Of a stretch of DNA of 64,000 nt, positions 50,589-60,936 are shown piece after piece. The translations under genes and the position numbers were made by a program. The notes under the pieces were generated by a model, which was not told where the DNA came from, made no database searches, and saw only the letters and a program-made list of their open reading frames with translations. Each line of letters starts with the position of its first letter. Within the stretch, counting starts at the first letter, position 1. The DNA lies in NCBI GenBank assembly GCA_002811645.1, contig PDIP01000004.1, positions 62,001 to 126,000 on the forward strand, in the 5' to 3' direction. The stretch comes from Corallochytrium limacisporum (taxonomy: Eukaryota > Opisthokonta).

Positions 50589-52868
50589 ATGTTAGCCGCA
50601 AGAGTATTGCGCGCTGCCCACCGCAGCGTGCCTCTTTTCGCCAGCACTACAGGTCGCATTGGCCGCGCATACACAACCGGTAAGGGACCAACTGTTGTGC
50701 CCGCCTTGCAGGTTCATGAGGAAGTACAGGAAGCTCTGAATGAGATGAAACCAGTGGTAGCATTGGAATCTACAATTATTGCACATGGAATGCCATATCC
50801 GAAAAACGTTGAGACAGCGGAAGAAGTTGCTAAAGTTATTCGTCGTAATGGCGCAATTCCAGCCACAATCGCGGTGATGGATGGCAAACTGAAGGTCGGG
50901 TTAGAGTCCGAGGCAGTCGAACGCTTGGGAAAAGCCGGCCGCAGTGTTCGCAAGATTTCCCGTCGTGACCTTGCCTATGCCATAAGCCACGATGAGATGG
51001 GTGCGACGACAGTAAGTGCTACCATGATCGCAGCCAATTTGGCAGGTATTGAAGTATTTGTGACCGGGGGTATCGGTGGTGTACATCGGGATGTCGAAAG
51101 CACCTTGGACATTAGTGCTGACATCACAGAATTGGGACGCACACCGGTATCGGTGGTCTGTTCTGGGGCGAAATCATTCTTGGACATCGAAAGAACTCTG
51201 GAGCTTCTAGAGACGCAGGGCGTCGCCGTTGGCACCTTTGGAAATACCTTTGATTTCCCGGCTTTCTTCACCCCATCTTCCGGATACAAGTCTCCATTCA
51301 TGTTTGAAACGTTTGAGGATGCGGCGAGCACAATTATGGCCGCTCGGGATCTCGGATTGCGTAATGGTACATTAATTGCAGTTCCCGTACCCGATGATGC
51401 TGCTCCACAGGCCATGATTGTCGAAGAATCCATTCAGAAGGCACTCCAAGAAGCTCATGAGGGAGGAGTCAAAGGAAAGGATATCACTCCCTATGTACTT
51501 GCACGAGTGCAAGAACTCACAGAAGGCAAGTCTCTGGTTGCGAATATTGCTCTGGTTTTGAACAACGCGCGCGTAGGAGCTGGCGTAGCTACAGCATTGA
51601 CAAAACTCAGAAAGCAGACTTGCAAGGTCGCACCACCGGGGACTACGGAAGAGGATGAAATTTCCGGCTATGGTGTGTCGTCCAACCACAGTGATCCAGA
51701 GCTTGATATTCCCCTTGACCGTCAAGGAGCTGGTACCGGTGCCCTCCCAACAGCCGGAACCGAGGCCACGCCAATTGAGGACGATGTTGAGATCACTGAG
51801 GAGGCGAAGACCCTTGCAGATAAGCTGGCAGGAAGGCCTTTTGTTATTGGTGGTGCCGTGATCGATTATACTTGTGCACCAAAACCTGGACAACCCCTCA
51901 TCTCCGGAACCAGTAACCCAGGGCAAATCCATAAGAGCTTTGGCGGTGTGGCAAGGAATGTTGCGGAGGTTCTGGCCAGACTGGGGCGCCAACCCGTCCT
52001 GGTGACCGCTGTTGGTGACGACAAGTCTGCGGAGGACCTCATCGCAAACCTTAATGAGTGTGGGGTTAGCACTGATGGCCTTGTGCAATTGAAAAATGCT
52101 ACGACTGCTCAGCACTGTGGGGTTTACACATCACATGGTGAATTGGTTGTTGCAATTGCTGACATGGATATCCTAACGGAAATGTCACCGAATATATTGT
52201 CGCGCTTCACGGCAGCGTTGCGAAAGGCACCGCTTGTGTCATTCGATAGCAATCTCGGTAATGATGCAATGGCCTATGTTGCTAAGGTCTGCCACAATGC
52301 GAATGTGCCAATCTGGTTCGAACCAACATCATCAGTCAAGTGCAATAAGCCTATTGAGCTGAAAATCCTGGACAAACTGACCTACATTTCACCAAACATG
52401 GATGAATTGAAGACTATGGAAGCTGCAGTTATTGACCACTATCTGGGTGGACAAGAACGGTCGTATGGCCTGTGGATGGAGCAAAACTTCCCGCATCTGT
52501 ACACTTGCCATGAACAAATGCAAGGTGCTATGACACTCATTCAATATGTCCCGAATGTTATTGTCACAATGGGCCAACATGGTGTATTAGTTGTAAGCAA
52601 ACATGGCGATGATGAGATTGCGGCATCCCATCTTGATGCTCTGGAACTTGACCCGTCGCAACCTCTGAATGTCAGTGGCGCTGGAGACTCGATGGTGGGC
52701 GCAACCATCTGCGGACTTCTGGATGGCCATCCACTGAAGCAGAGCCTGATGTATGGATTGCAGGCAGCCAAGGAGAGCTTGTTGAGTCCCCATGCAGTGA
52801 GTCCAAAGCTGTCAGGAGAGAATTATACCCCGAAGTCGTTCTTCAAAGACTTCCATAACTTTATGTAG
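50589..52868 (+). CDS. Mitochondrial pseudouridine-5'-phosphate glycosidase / pseudouridine kinase fusion
   Basis: One polypeptide carries both steps of pseudouridine catabolism: a PfkB kinase makes pseudouridine 5'-phosphate, and a PsuG glycosidase splits it to uracil and ribose 5-phosphate. The 759-residue protein starts MLAARVLRAAHRSVPLF, an Arg-rich amphipathic stretch ending near RAYTTGKG, a good mitochondrial presequence. PsuG occupies about 42-345 (ALESTIIAHGMPYP, HDEMGATTVSATM, FVTGGIGGVHRD, GTFGNTFDFPAFF). A linker follows, then PfkB at about 410-750 (SFGGVARNVAEVLARLG and GAGDS, 697-701, catalytic Asp700). The frame is open from 50526 but starts with TTG; the ATG is 50589. Fusions of this kind are known in several eukaryotes. 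Converges with eEF1B at 108 bp. Confidence 0.92.
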   Translation: MLAARVLRAAHRSVPLFASTTGRIGRAYTTGKGPTVVPALQVHEEVQEALNEMKPVVALESTIIAHGMPYPKNVETAEEVAKVIRRNGAIPATIAVMDGKLKVGLESEAVERLGKAGRSVRKISRRDLAYAISHDEMGATTVSATMIAANLAGIEVFVTGGIGGVHRDVESTLDISADITELGRTPVSVVCSGAKSFLDIERTLELLETQGVAVGTFGNTFDFPAFFTPSSGYKSPFMFETFEDAASTIMAARDLGLRNGTLIAVPVPDDAAPQAMIVEESIQKALQEAHEGGVKGKDITPYVLARVQELTEGKSLVANIALVLNNARVGAGVATALTKLRKQTCKVAPPGTTEEDEISGYGVSSNHSDPELDIPLDRQGAGTGALPTAGTEATPIEDDVEITEEAKTLADKLAGRPFVIGGAVIDYTCAPKPGQPLISGTSNPGQIHKSFGGVARNVAEVLARLGRQPVLVTAVGDDKSAEDLIANLNECGVSTDGLVQLKNATTAQHCGVYTSHGELVVAIADMDILTEMSPNILSRFTAALRKAPLVSFDSNLGNDAMAYVAKVCHNANVPIWFEPTSSVKCNKPIELKILDKLTYISPNMDELKTMEAAVIDHYLGGQERSYGLWMEQNFPHLYTCHEQMQGAMTLIQYVPNVIVTMGQHGVLVVSKHGDDEIAASHLDALELDPSQPLNVSGAGDSMVGATICGLLDGHPLKQSLMYGLQAAKESLLSPHAVSPKLSGENYTPKSFFKDFHNFM

Positions 52869-52976
52869 ACATGAAGAAAACTAGTAGCAATTACGAACAC
52901 ACACTTTAACATATTCTGCAAAAGGATGCACTTCCTGAGTGCTGTCTATTCCAGAAGACTTCCCAAGCTTTCCCAT

Positions 52977-53390
52977 TTAGATCTTGTTGAAGGCAGCAAT
53001 GTCCATGGACTGCACGTAGTCCTCCAGACCCTCGATCTCCTCCTGCAAGAAGTCAGTACCGACCTTGTCATCTTCAACAACGGCGTTGATCTGAAGCTTC
53101 TTGATGCCATAACCGATGTCGATCAGCTTCGCAGCACCCCATACCAGACCTTCGGTCTCAATGGCGCGGACAGCCTTCTCGAGCTCGTCCATTGGGGTCT
53201 CGTCATCCCAAGGCTTGACGTCAATGAGAAGAGAGGACTTGGCAACCACAGCCGGTTTCTTGGCCTTCTTCTCTTCATAGGCCTTAATGCGCTCAGCCTT
53301 CAGGGCTTCGGCTTCGGCGTCGTCGCCGTCATCTCCGAAGAGATCGATGTCGTCTTCCTCTACGGTAGGCTTGGTGTCCTTGTCTGTCAT
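52977..53390 (-). CDS. EEF1B2: Short eEF1B-alpha (eEF1 guanine-nucleotide exchange subunit) lacking the GST-like domain
   Basis: The C-terminal domain exchanges GDP on eEF1A during translation elongation. The 137-residue protein contains the acidic linker [20 protein letters not shown] with the following [11 protein letters not shown], then the exchange domain with [39 protein letters not shown] and the C-terminal [10 protein letters not shown]. Usual family members have 205-225 residues with an N-terminal GST-C-like domain that binds eEF1B-gamma. Here the ATG at 53390 lies just before the acidic linker, in a strong context (ATCAAAATGA). I find no upstream exon with that domain. A spliced 5' exon cannot be excluded: ACAG precedes the ATG by 10 bases. 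Confidence 0.93.
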   Translation of the reverse strand: MTDKDTKPTVEEDDIDLFGDDGDDAEAEALKAERIKAYEEKKAKKPAVVAKSSLLIDVKPWDDETPMDELEKAVRAIETEGLVWGAAKLIDIGYGIKKLQINAVVEDDKVGTDFLQEEIEGLEDYVQSMDIAAFNKI

Positions 53391-54604
53391 TTTGATAGAC
53401 TGTACGATAAGTTAGTGTACTACGCGAAGGTTTCAAACGGTCGATGCCAGTTCTTATCCCTCTGAAATAACCTTATGGATTGACGGCTACGCAACTGCTC
53501 TGTACACAGTGCCACTGCGGCATGGTTGGACGCATGGTCTTCACTATGGGATCCAATCTTGCATTTCGACAGGCGGCACTCTCAGGGGTATTTGTGACAC
53601 GGCCTCAAGTCACACAGTCAAGCCTCTCGAGCGCAAGAATAAACAAAAGAGCTACTTGGTTGTTTCGCGGACCCACTTGTTCGGAACACACACTCACACG
53701 CACTACAGTCGCATGGGTTGGGCAAAAAGCCCATCTGTGTAACATTGAAAGATCCGAAGCGAGCCGAGAGCGGAGAGATCTCTACCTGCACACACGACTG
53801 AAACAATCAACAACACACACTTGCAAGTGAGGACTGTGGCACTCCTCCCGAGGGAGTGGAATGAGCACGCTCTTGTTTCCCTACCTGTTTGTGGGTCACA
53901 GGCCGCAGGTGCTTAAGGGTGCTCGGACCTGCTAGCAGACTCGCGGAACAAAGTATATCAAATACACACATGGCCGGACTAATCAATATTTTTCAAGAGA
54001 CCGTGGCACAAAAGCCACTGTGGTCAATGAAAACCCTGAGTGCAAAGGTAACCGAGTTGTATATTCTTTCCTAGCCCTTTGTTTTCAATTGTTGCGTTTT
54101 CCGGTCGGCGTAATGCGTTCAGCTCAGTAGCCAACACGCGGTCCGTTTACTCCATGCTTCTTCTGAGGCACCGCTGCTCCTAACTAGGTCCATCGTTGTG
54201 AAAGTGAATCCCTTCGGCCCGCCCCGGGGGAGGGGGGGGGAGGTAAAGGGGGCCTCTGCCGTTGCTTTTCCTTTTCCCACTAGCTCGGTCCGGGTTTTGG
54301 CGCGCTCTGTGGCGAAGCAACCGTACCCTACGCTGACTTCTGGTCTTGATACCTGGCTTGTCGGTGCGCTGCGCGCAAGGGGGGATCGGTTGAAAGGCGT
54401 GCTGCGGTAGTCCAGACGGGGCACTCGTGTGGCCAAATGTATACCTATTTCGTGGATGACACGCAGAGACGAGAGTAATATGGGAACAGACATCCACCAT
54501 TGTGTTATAGGACATGGCAAGGCATCGGGCCATCACAAGTACCTAATGTGTAGAGACAATGTATAGTAGTTGAGGTGAGCAGAACAGATCAGTGAGCAGC
54601 CAAA
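53391..54604. other. Divergent promoter region, eEF1B / NUP205
   Basis: 1.2 kb with no gene. It contains the C4G5AG9 block at 54222-54240 with CCCG on its left. Remaining open frames are short and unconvincing. Confidence 0.5.
54222..54240. promoter_or_regulatory. C4-G5-A-G9 block upstream of NUP205
   Basis: The G9 (54232-54240) is on the NUP205 sense strand, 364 bp before the ATG. The short C-rich left side faces eEF1B. Confidence 0.4.
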
Positions 54605-57600
54605 ATGCCCACTTCGGACACACGAGACATGGTGGTGTCCATGGAACACCCTGGACGTCTGATCAATGATGCAATTGAATCCATACTGGGTGGATACGGA
54701 TCTGATGCATACTTGCGGGACCTCCTGTCGAGATATCACAATGATTTTGTTAAACCATTAGACAACAATGGACCTGACCCTGGAGATCGCAGCCAACTGA
54801 GAGGTACTGACGTTCTATATGCTGGGAGGACCAAGCAATACATTACCCAGGAGTTCAAAGACCTTGTCTGCAATCTAAGTGATGCCCTGAAGCTGAATGA
54901 AAGGGAATGCGCAGGGTTTCTTTTGCAAGCCCTGGGAGCTGCTGGTGATGACCGCAGCGCAGCCACGCAACATGCTATCGGATCATATGGGGACACCCGC
55001 ATTCAGTTCTTGGAAGCTTACACAATGCTGCTTCGCATCGGCAGCGGCTATGTAGATGCTCCAGCGGAGGCGACCGGTGTCGTTAGGAAGGCTCTGTCCA
55101 GCGTGTTTGCGAGCGGCAATATATTCAACAACATTTTTGCTGCCTATGAACGCTGTTTGAATTCTGCCAGGGACATGCCACAGCAGGTGCGAAACATTAG
55201 GCTAAAGAGTATCGAATTGGAATTGTTCCATCTTGGCAAGGTGTTGTACTATGCCAGTGAGTACGCCGGGGGGTTATCAGCTGACGACATCAGTAACGCA
55301 TTGCAGTTGACCCGGAAGGTTGCCCAGATGACACCACAATCTGGAGCAGGCAACAGTGGACAACAGGACCAAGAATTCACTGACTTTCTTCAATCGGTAA
55401 ACCCTTCTGTTCAAGCCGCAATCATGTTTGCCATGTTCAAGACAGTGATCATGTACGTAAAACCATGGAGCAGTCTTGGGAGTACGTCTGCGGACGATGA
55501 ATTCAGACTGGCAGAAGCAGCACGTGAATTTGAGGAATCTTTCTCGACCCTGAATACTAGCGTGGGGAGTAGAACCGACATTCCAGAATCCATGCGGGAC
55601 GTGTTAGAGATGTGTGCTGCCCTTGCTCAGCAGTTTGTGCTCGATGCCTCAGTCATGGGTGAGGAAGGCCGTCGCAACAGTCTGAACCGCGGCCTATCAC
55701 TGCTGTCGACGCAGTTGTTGCAGAGTCCCTATTTTGGAGCCAGTGATATTGACCGGGATGTCTTCTTAGCTCTGATGGATGATTACCTGCAGTTGTACCT
55801 TGAGAAGAGAGAAAACGTCGTGGACGTCCGGGAACAAATTAGTCTTGCTCGCGACCAGGAGATCGAACTACAACAAAACCAAGAGCTTGGTGTCCAAGAT
55901 GAGCAGGTGGCCATGGATCCGTCCATGTACAGAACCGTCTCTGAGCTTTTCAGGTTTGCGGAGGCACTGTATGCAAGTAGTGCACCTCTTTCGGAAGCTC
56001 TCTGGCTTCAGAATGGAAATGCGGTACTGCAAGTACTGGTACAATCCGATGCGGACATGCCATATGATCTGTTACCGTCATATCTCAAAATGCTGGCTGC
56101 ACTGGCACAGACATCTACGGGAGCTTCACACATATTTAGCATGCTAAACCAGTCACAGAGACAGGGTATTGCTCACGCTGTGTTCCAGCATGACAAACTC
56201 CGACGTCTCTGCTGGGAGTTCTTCTTCTCTACGCTGTTGGTTGGATACATTGAAGAGTTTTCAAAGTATGCCAATGGTTCGGGTATAGGAATGCTTGGGT
56301 CCAGTGGGCACGCAGATCAGGCACTCAGTCTTGACCAGGGAGAAGAAGAGTTAATACTCTCATTCTTGCAGCTTATTGCTGCTGTGAGTAAACAGAACGA
56401 TGCGTCGTGTAGGATGATGTTACGTGGATGGGGGGCTGATCCCTTGCAACTACTAATCACCTTCCTCACATTGCCCACAGACGCGAAGGTGAAGACTTAC
56501 TTGCTGAAGGTGCTAACAGCATTCGCCAGTGATGCAGACGGCAGACAAAGGATTTGGTATGCTGTAGATCAGCACCACCTGCTGGAAAACTTTTTCATTC
56601 CCGAATTTGAGATTCGGGAGGCCCAGATGCAGTCATACCCAATCACTCTAGAGTTTCTAAATCTATTGAATTCACTTTTGGACCAATTGCCACCAAAAGA
56701 TTTCCAGCCAGGAGGATTGCAACAAGCAGATGATAGCATGCTAAGAACATACGCTCAATATGTTCGGGATCGATTGCTTCGCAAGATCACTCTGCGAAAC
56801 TTCAAAAATAGCTATGAGCGACTGTCGTTCTTTACGACTGCCTTTTCATTAATCAAGAAAATGTTGGTACAATTTCTCGATGAGGTTGAAAATGAGAATC
56901 GGGCAATGAAGAGTGACCAGACCGAAGAGCAAGAGAGAAGCCGCATGGCTCAGGGAGTAGATCGTCGTCGAATCGAGGCAGGAGTGGACTTGCTCTCGAC
57001 GCTCATGCGACCGTCAGATTTCTTGTATGACATCCTGAGCGTCTTCCGATCTGCAGAAGCGACATATGTACAGCTTGTTCAAAACAACTTTGCCATTGAC
57101 ACGGTGGAGGGTCAGAACATGAAGTCTGCGGTTCCCGAGGCTCTGGATGCAATCCTTGATGTCCTGGGCATGATCCTCGCGCGCGAAGACGTGTTGCTTA
57201 ATGACCAGCAAACTGTTCGTGGACTGAACGGTGCATTGGGCCTTTGCAAGAGCATACTCACTGTGCAAGTTGACCACCTCACATACGGAGGTGTTGGTGA
57301 CCAGCGGGACTCAACGGACCATATTGTTGTTGTCATTGGCAGAATGATGATCCACACAGAGATCATGCAGGGAGCACTGTCTCAAAAGGCGATGCACGTG
57401 CTTCACTCCATGTGCGGTAGGCCACAGGTGGCTGAACAAGTTCTCGCGATTATTGCCCAAAGCGAATCTAGTGTTACTATCCTTGAAGGTGTCAGGAAGC
57501 TGTTTACTAAGCCCCCAATGAATGAGACTGGATCGGCAACATTGGCCAATGCTGTAAAGGAAGATGAAGTCTATACCCCACCCTCGAAGACCTTGCAGAT

Positions 57601-60600
57601 CACAATGTTGCAAACTCTCCAGGAGTGGCTTGAGGGTCCGGGCCGCAACCTGGCACTCTGGCTCCTCGGCTTCAAGGCGAATCAGAGCATGAAGCAACTG
57701 TACTTGGACAATCCGCCAGATGGACTTTTGTCGGAATTTGCAGATATGCTTCAACAGCTTGTTGGTGATGATTTGGCGTCAAGCGCAGATTCCTTAAGGA
57801 TGCTCCTAGCATCACCATCTGTGTATGGCATAATATTCCGCATTTTGTACCATTTAATGAGTTCGCCAGACACTCAAGAAATCACCTTCCACTTCTTGCA
57901 TAGCATGGGACATTTGATCTTTGTGCATTTGCAAAGCTTGGCTCTGCGGAATATAGGAGCGCAGCGCGTTCAGGAGCAAGGGGCCCTCATGTTAATCAAA
58001 GTGTCTCGCAGTGATACCTATTTGCTGAAAACTTACGCGAACATTCTGCATTTCGCTGAGCGCACTGATAACCGACTAGTCCTTGAGACCAATGTTAATT
58101 TCCTGATTATGAACAACAATTTCCAGATTCAAGACCATCCCATTGGGGATGCACATCAACGCCAGCAGAGTCTTCCGATTCTGCAGCTTTTGGAATTGCA
58201 GAGCCTGAAGATTATGGAGCCCGCAGAAATTAATGCGAGGTACTTTACAAAGACGGCCATGGAATATTTCATGTTCACGGACCCATATAGTGGTGCCTCA
58301 GTATATGATATGCCGGCTTTGCAGGAGTATCTTATAGGAGAGGTCCGGAGACTCGGTGGCTCCTATGGCGAGGCTGTCCTCCTAGAGGAAGCTGAAAGCC
58401 TATACCAATATGCGGATTCCTACAATGAACACAAGCTTCGCCTCAGCGCCACCAATGCATATCTGGATGCCTGGAGACAGATCCTTGAAGTTACGCTCAT
58501 CAGCAGTAACGAAATCATATGCAGCGAAAGCAGTGGTTTCATTGCTCTGCAAACCATCGCGCAAGACCTGCTGCAGAAGATCAAGAATTGCAGTGATGGT
58601 TTGTACCAGAACCTGGCACGTAGTCTCACTATCTGCATGAATCGTCTTAGTCGGCACCCATGTATTGATCAGATGACAGGAGAGCAGTTCCGAGGCTTCC
58701 TGTCGCAGTTCAGCGCTTGCTATGTCAGCCGATCCCTTGATCGAGAGAGCCGCCTCCACCTCGCAGTCGCGCTAACAGACCTGATGCGCGTAGTCACGGA
58801 GGAGACCCGCGCAGACCCACAGAACTTGGACCGAGAAGGATCCATGTTTAGCAGCTCGAGCCTAACAGCAGAACCTGCGAAACAGCGCTTCCTGACGTCG
58901 GTGTTGTCGAAGGAATTGACGAACTTAGTCAGTCATTTCATCCGCGATGCGCTGTATAGTGATCGGGCTCTGCGTGCACTTGCGCTTATGGCCATCAGCG
59001 CCCTTTGCCGTGCAGATGCCAGCGGACGGTGCCTGCAGTACTTGATTGATGGTACCGGGGGTAGTGCACGCTCAGCCGAACGCCCCTTGAAGGCTCTAGT
59101 CACAGGTATCACCAGTGAAGATGTTGATATCAATGGTGCACTACGCAGGCATCAGCTTGGTCAAGTTAACAGTTATGCTCTCGAATGCAAGCTTGCACTT
59201 CTTCTACATGTGTCCATGAGCAGGGATGGCTGCATGACCCTGGTGCAGGAGGGCATCCTCCGAGTCATCGCTGATCTTAAGTTCCCCAGTAGTAGGCCTT
59301 CTCGTTCTGCGAGCATCTCCAGTGCAGGTGACGTTCGTGTTTGGTCGGACACACCTTTCCTGCTGCCTCCTGCCGGCACTGGTGGCACTGGCGGCGGACT
59401 GCCTTTATTGACCGGATCAGCGGCTAGTACCACTAATGTCATCAGTGTGTACGGCCAGCAGGGTGCAGGATCGCAGCCGGGAGTCATTGGCATGCCTTTC
59501 CTGGACCGTGAAGTGCCCCAGATGATTGCAGAGCTGAAGGCAGTAGCAAACCCAGAGCTGCAGATTTATCAGACACTGGCCACGCCTATCTGGCGATTGC
59601 TGTTGATGATTGGACACTACTACGGCTCGCGTCAGGAAAGCCGTGGACGCCCTATTCGTGCTGGTGCGACTGACCTTAATGACCGAGACATGGGTTACTC
59701 GGGAGTCCAAGGCACCATCCGTCAAGGTTTCTTGATGTGCGTCAGCAGCCACATGGAGACCATTGGTTCGATCCTGCGCGACAAGTTCTACTCAAGCGAT
59801 CTACATGACGTCGAAGAACTGCACTATACTGTGCGTGTGGCCGACCGCGCTCTACAACTAAGCGTGGCGTCCCAGGATGAGGACAACATGAGTTTAGTGG
59901 AGTTGGTACCTCTCCGCATTCAGCTCGTTCAACTGCTGACTGGACTCTCTAAGGCACAAGCAATGGCCGAAGTGGTGGCTCCATTGGGCTCAGCATTCCT
60001 CGCTGTTGCTATCGATGCTCACGCCGCAAATATGACCTCCTTACACCTGGGCTTGATTGCCAGCTTGTTCAGCAGTGTCCGCTTGATGGCCAGCGAAAAT
60101 CTACTGCCACACAGTGCTGCTGATGCCCAAGCAGGGGGTAACACCCACACCGACCAATTTGTTGCCATTGCCACGGCCTTTCTGCAGAACGCGGTGTCTG
60201 GCTTCGAAGAAGGCTGGCACCGGACCGCCGAGATACACCAGGACCTCCGACAAGTGGACGCGAAGCTGAGCGGTACAGATAGCCTTGGTGCGTCCGACGA
60301 AGTCACCAGCACCGACCTGCTCGACAAGTATTTCTGCCGCCGTATGACGGATCCGGAGCGCATTACGGAGACCGTGGAAGGTCCGATGGTTACGAACAGG
60401 CGCCTGCGGAACCACATGGTTGCTGCCCTGAACTACGCCCGCAGTAGGACTGCAGCGCTGAAGGAAGGTGTAGAGAATGCGATTCTACTCCTGAAGGCCT
60501 TGCTTCCGGCGGCGTCCGCTGTCAAGGACATCCCTGAGCACCGCGAAGTACGCGAGGTGCTCCACAAAGTATTGCTGCTTCAGAGCAAAACCCAGAACGA

Positions 60601-60751
60601 TGATGGCGCTTCAACTGCTCGGAAGCAATTGCAAGCCGAACTTTCTTCAACACTGTCCTTTGCAACGTTTGTGACCCATGAGGTGCTGCGAACTCTTGGA
60701 GACAGTGGTAATAGACTGACCGATGGGGGACCTTCCATGGCCAACGAATGA
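54605..60751 (+). CDS. NUP205: NUP205/Nup192 inner-ring nucleoporin
   Basis: A large alpha-solenoid scaffold of the nuclear pore inner ring that binds Nup93 and Nup35. The 2048-residue protein is close to the human 2012. Family signatures include RECAGFLLQALGAA near 95, LEFLNLLNSLL with the LRKITLRNFKNSYERLSFFTTAF region of the middle, SDTYLLKTYANILHFAERTDN, HPCIDQMTGEQFRGFL, and the tail MTDPERITETVEGPMVTNRRLRNH with a coiled C-terminal end. It is almost entirely alpha-helical with no FG repeats. A Ser/Gly-rich loop lies near 1570-1620. ATG at 54605 with A at -3. At over 6 kb without an intron it is the longest single open frame in the window and illustrates intron poverty. Converges with NOP56 at 185 bp. 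Confidence 0.94.
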   Translation: MPTSDTRDMVVSMEHPGRLINDAIESILGGYGSDAYLRDLLSRYHNDFVKPLDNNGPDPGDRSQLRGTDVLYAGRTKQYITQEFKDLVCNLSDALKLNERECAGFLLQALGAAGDDRSAATQHAIGSYGDTRIQFLEAYTMLLRIGSGYVDAPAEATGVVRKALSSVFASGNIFNNIFAAYERCLNSARDMPQQVRNIRLKSIELELFHLGKVLYYASEYAGGLSADDISNALQLTRKVAQMTPQSGAGNSGQQDQEFTDFLQSVNPSVQAAIMFAMFKTVIMYVKPWSSLGSTSADDEFRLAEAAREFEESFSTLNTSVGSRTDIPESMRDVLEMCAALAQQFVLDASVMGEEGRRNSLNRGLSLLSTQLLQSPYFGASDIDRDVFLALMDDYLQLYLEKRENVVDVREQISLARDQEIELQQNQELGVQDEQVAMDPSMYRTVSELFRFAEALYASSAPLSEALWLQNGNAVLQVLVQSDADMPYDLLPSYLKMLAALAQTSTGASHIFSMLNQSQRQGIAHAVFQHDKLRRLCWEFFFSTLLVGYIEEFSKYANGSGIGMLGSSGHADQALSLDQGEEELILSFLQLIAAVSKQNDASCRMMLRGWGADPLQLLITFLTLPTDAKVKTYLLKVLTAFASDADGRQRIWYAVDQHHLLENFFIPEFEIREAQMQSYPITLEFLNLLNSLLDQLPPKDFQPGGLQQADDSMLRTYAQYVRDRLLRKITLRNFKNSYERLSFFTTAFSLIKKMLVQFLDEVENENRAMKSDQTEEQERSRMAQGVDRRRIEAGVDLLSTLMRPSDFLYDILSVFRSAEATYVQLVQNNFAIDTVEGQNMKSAVPEALDAILDVLGMILAREDVLLNDQQTVRGLNGALGLCKSILTVQVDHLTYGGVGDQRDSTDHIVVVIGRMMIHTEIMQGALSQKAMHVLHSMCGRPQVAEQVLAIIAQSESSVTILEGVRKLFTKPPMNETGSATLANAVKEDEVYTPPSKTLQITMLQTLQEWLEGPGRNLALWLLGFKANQSMKQLYLDNPPDGLLSEFADMLQQLVGDDLASSADSLRMLLASPSVYGIIFRILYHLMSSPDTQEITFHFLHSMGHLIFVHLQSLALRNIGAQRVQEQGALMLIKVSRSDTYLLKTYANILHFAERTDNRLVLETNVNFLIMNNNFQIQDHPIGDAHQRQQSLPILQLLELQSLKIMEPAEINARYFTKTAMEYFMFTDPYSGASVYDMPALQEYLIGEVRRLGGSYGEAVLLEEAESLYQYADSYNEHKLRLSATNAYLDAWRQILEVTLISSNEIICSESSGFIALQTIAQDLLQKIKNCSDGLYQNLARSLTICMNRLSRHPCIDQMTGEQFRGFLSQFSACYVSRSLDRESRLHLAVALTDLMRVVTEETRADPQNLDREGSMFSSSSLTAEPAKQRFLTSVLSKELTNLVSHFIRDALYSDRALRALALMAISALCRADASGRCLQYLIDGTGGSARSAERPLKALVTGITSEDVDINGALRRHQLGQVNSYALECKLALLLHVSMSRDGCMTLVQEGILRVIADLKFPSSRPSRSASISSAGDVRVWSDTPFLLPPAGTGGTGGGLPLLTGSAASTTNVISVYGQQGAGSQPGVIGMPFLDREVPQMIAELKAVANPELQIYQTLATPIWRLLLMIGHYYGSRQESRGRPIRAGATDLNDRDMGYSGVQGTIRQGFLMCVSSHMETIGSILRDKFYSSDLHDVEELHYTVRVADRALQLSVASQDEDNMSLVELVPLRIQLVQLLTGLSKAQAMAEVVAPLGSAFLAVAIDAHAANMTSLHLGLIASLFSSVRLMASENLLPHSAADAQAGGNTHTDQFVAIATAFLQNAVSGFEEGWHRTAEIHQDLRQVDAKLSGTDSLGASDEVTSTDLLDKYFCRRMTDPERITETVEGPMVTNRRLRNHMVAALNYARSRTAALKEGVENAILLLKALLPAASAVKDIPEHREVREVLHKVLLLQSKTQNDDGASTARKQLQAELSSTLSFATFVTHEVLRTLGDSGNRLTDGGPSMANE

Positions 60752-60936
60752 GAAGCAACAACCGCTACAAAGTGTCAAAATCCAAAATACAATCATAACT
60801 AGAAATGGACATAATTTGACATTGCTACAGATACGTGAAATAGTGTGCATTCTAATGGAACTGGTGTTTTCGATTTACGCTTACAGCTCTACTGGGCGAG
60901 CTGTCCTTAACAGTTTGACAGATATGAGCGTGTCGC

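Noticed and set aside
51372-52115. 247-codon open frame antisense to the pseudouridine enzyme gene
   Set aside because: Complement of a strongly conserved coding sequence; shadow frame.
53618-53806. Possible upstream exon for eEF1B-alpha
   Set aside because: The frame has no GST-like sequence.
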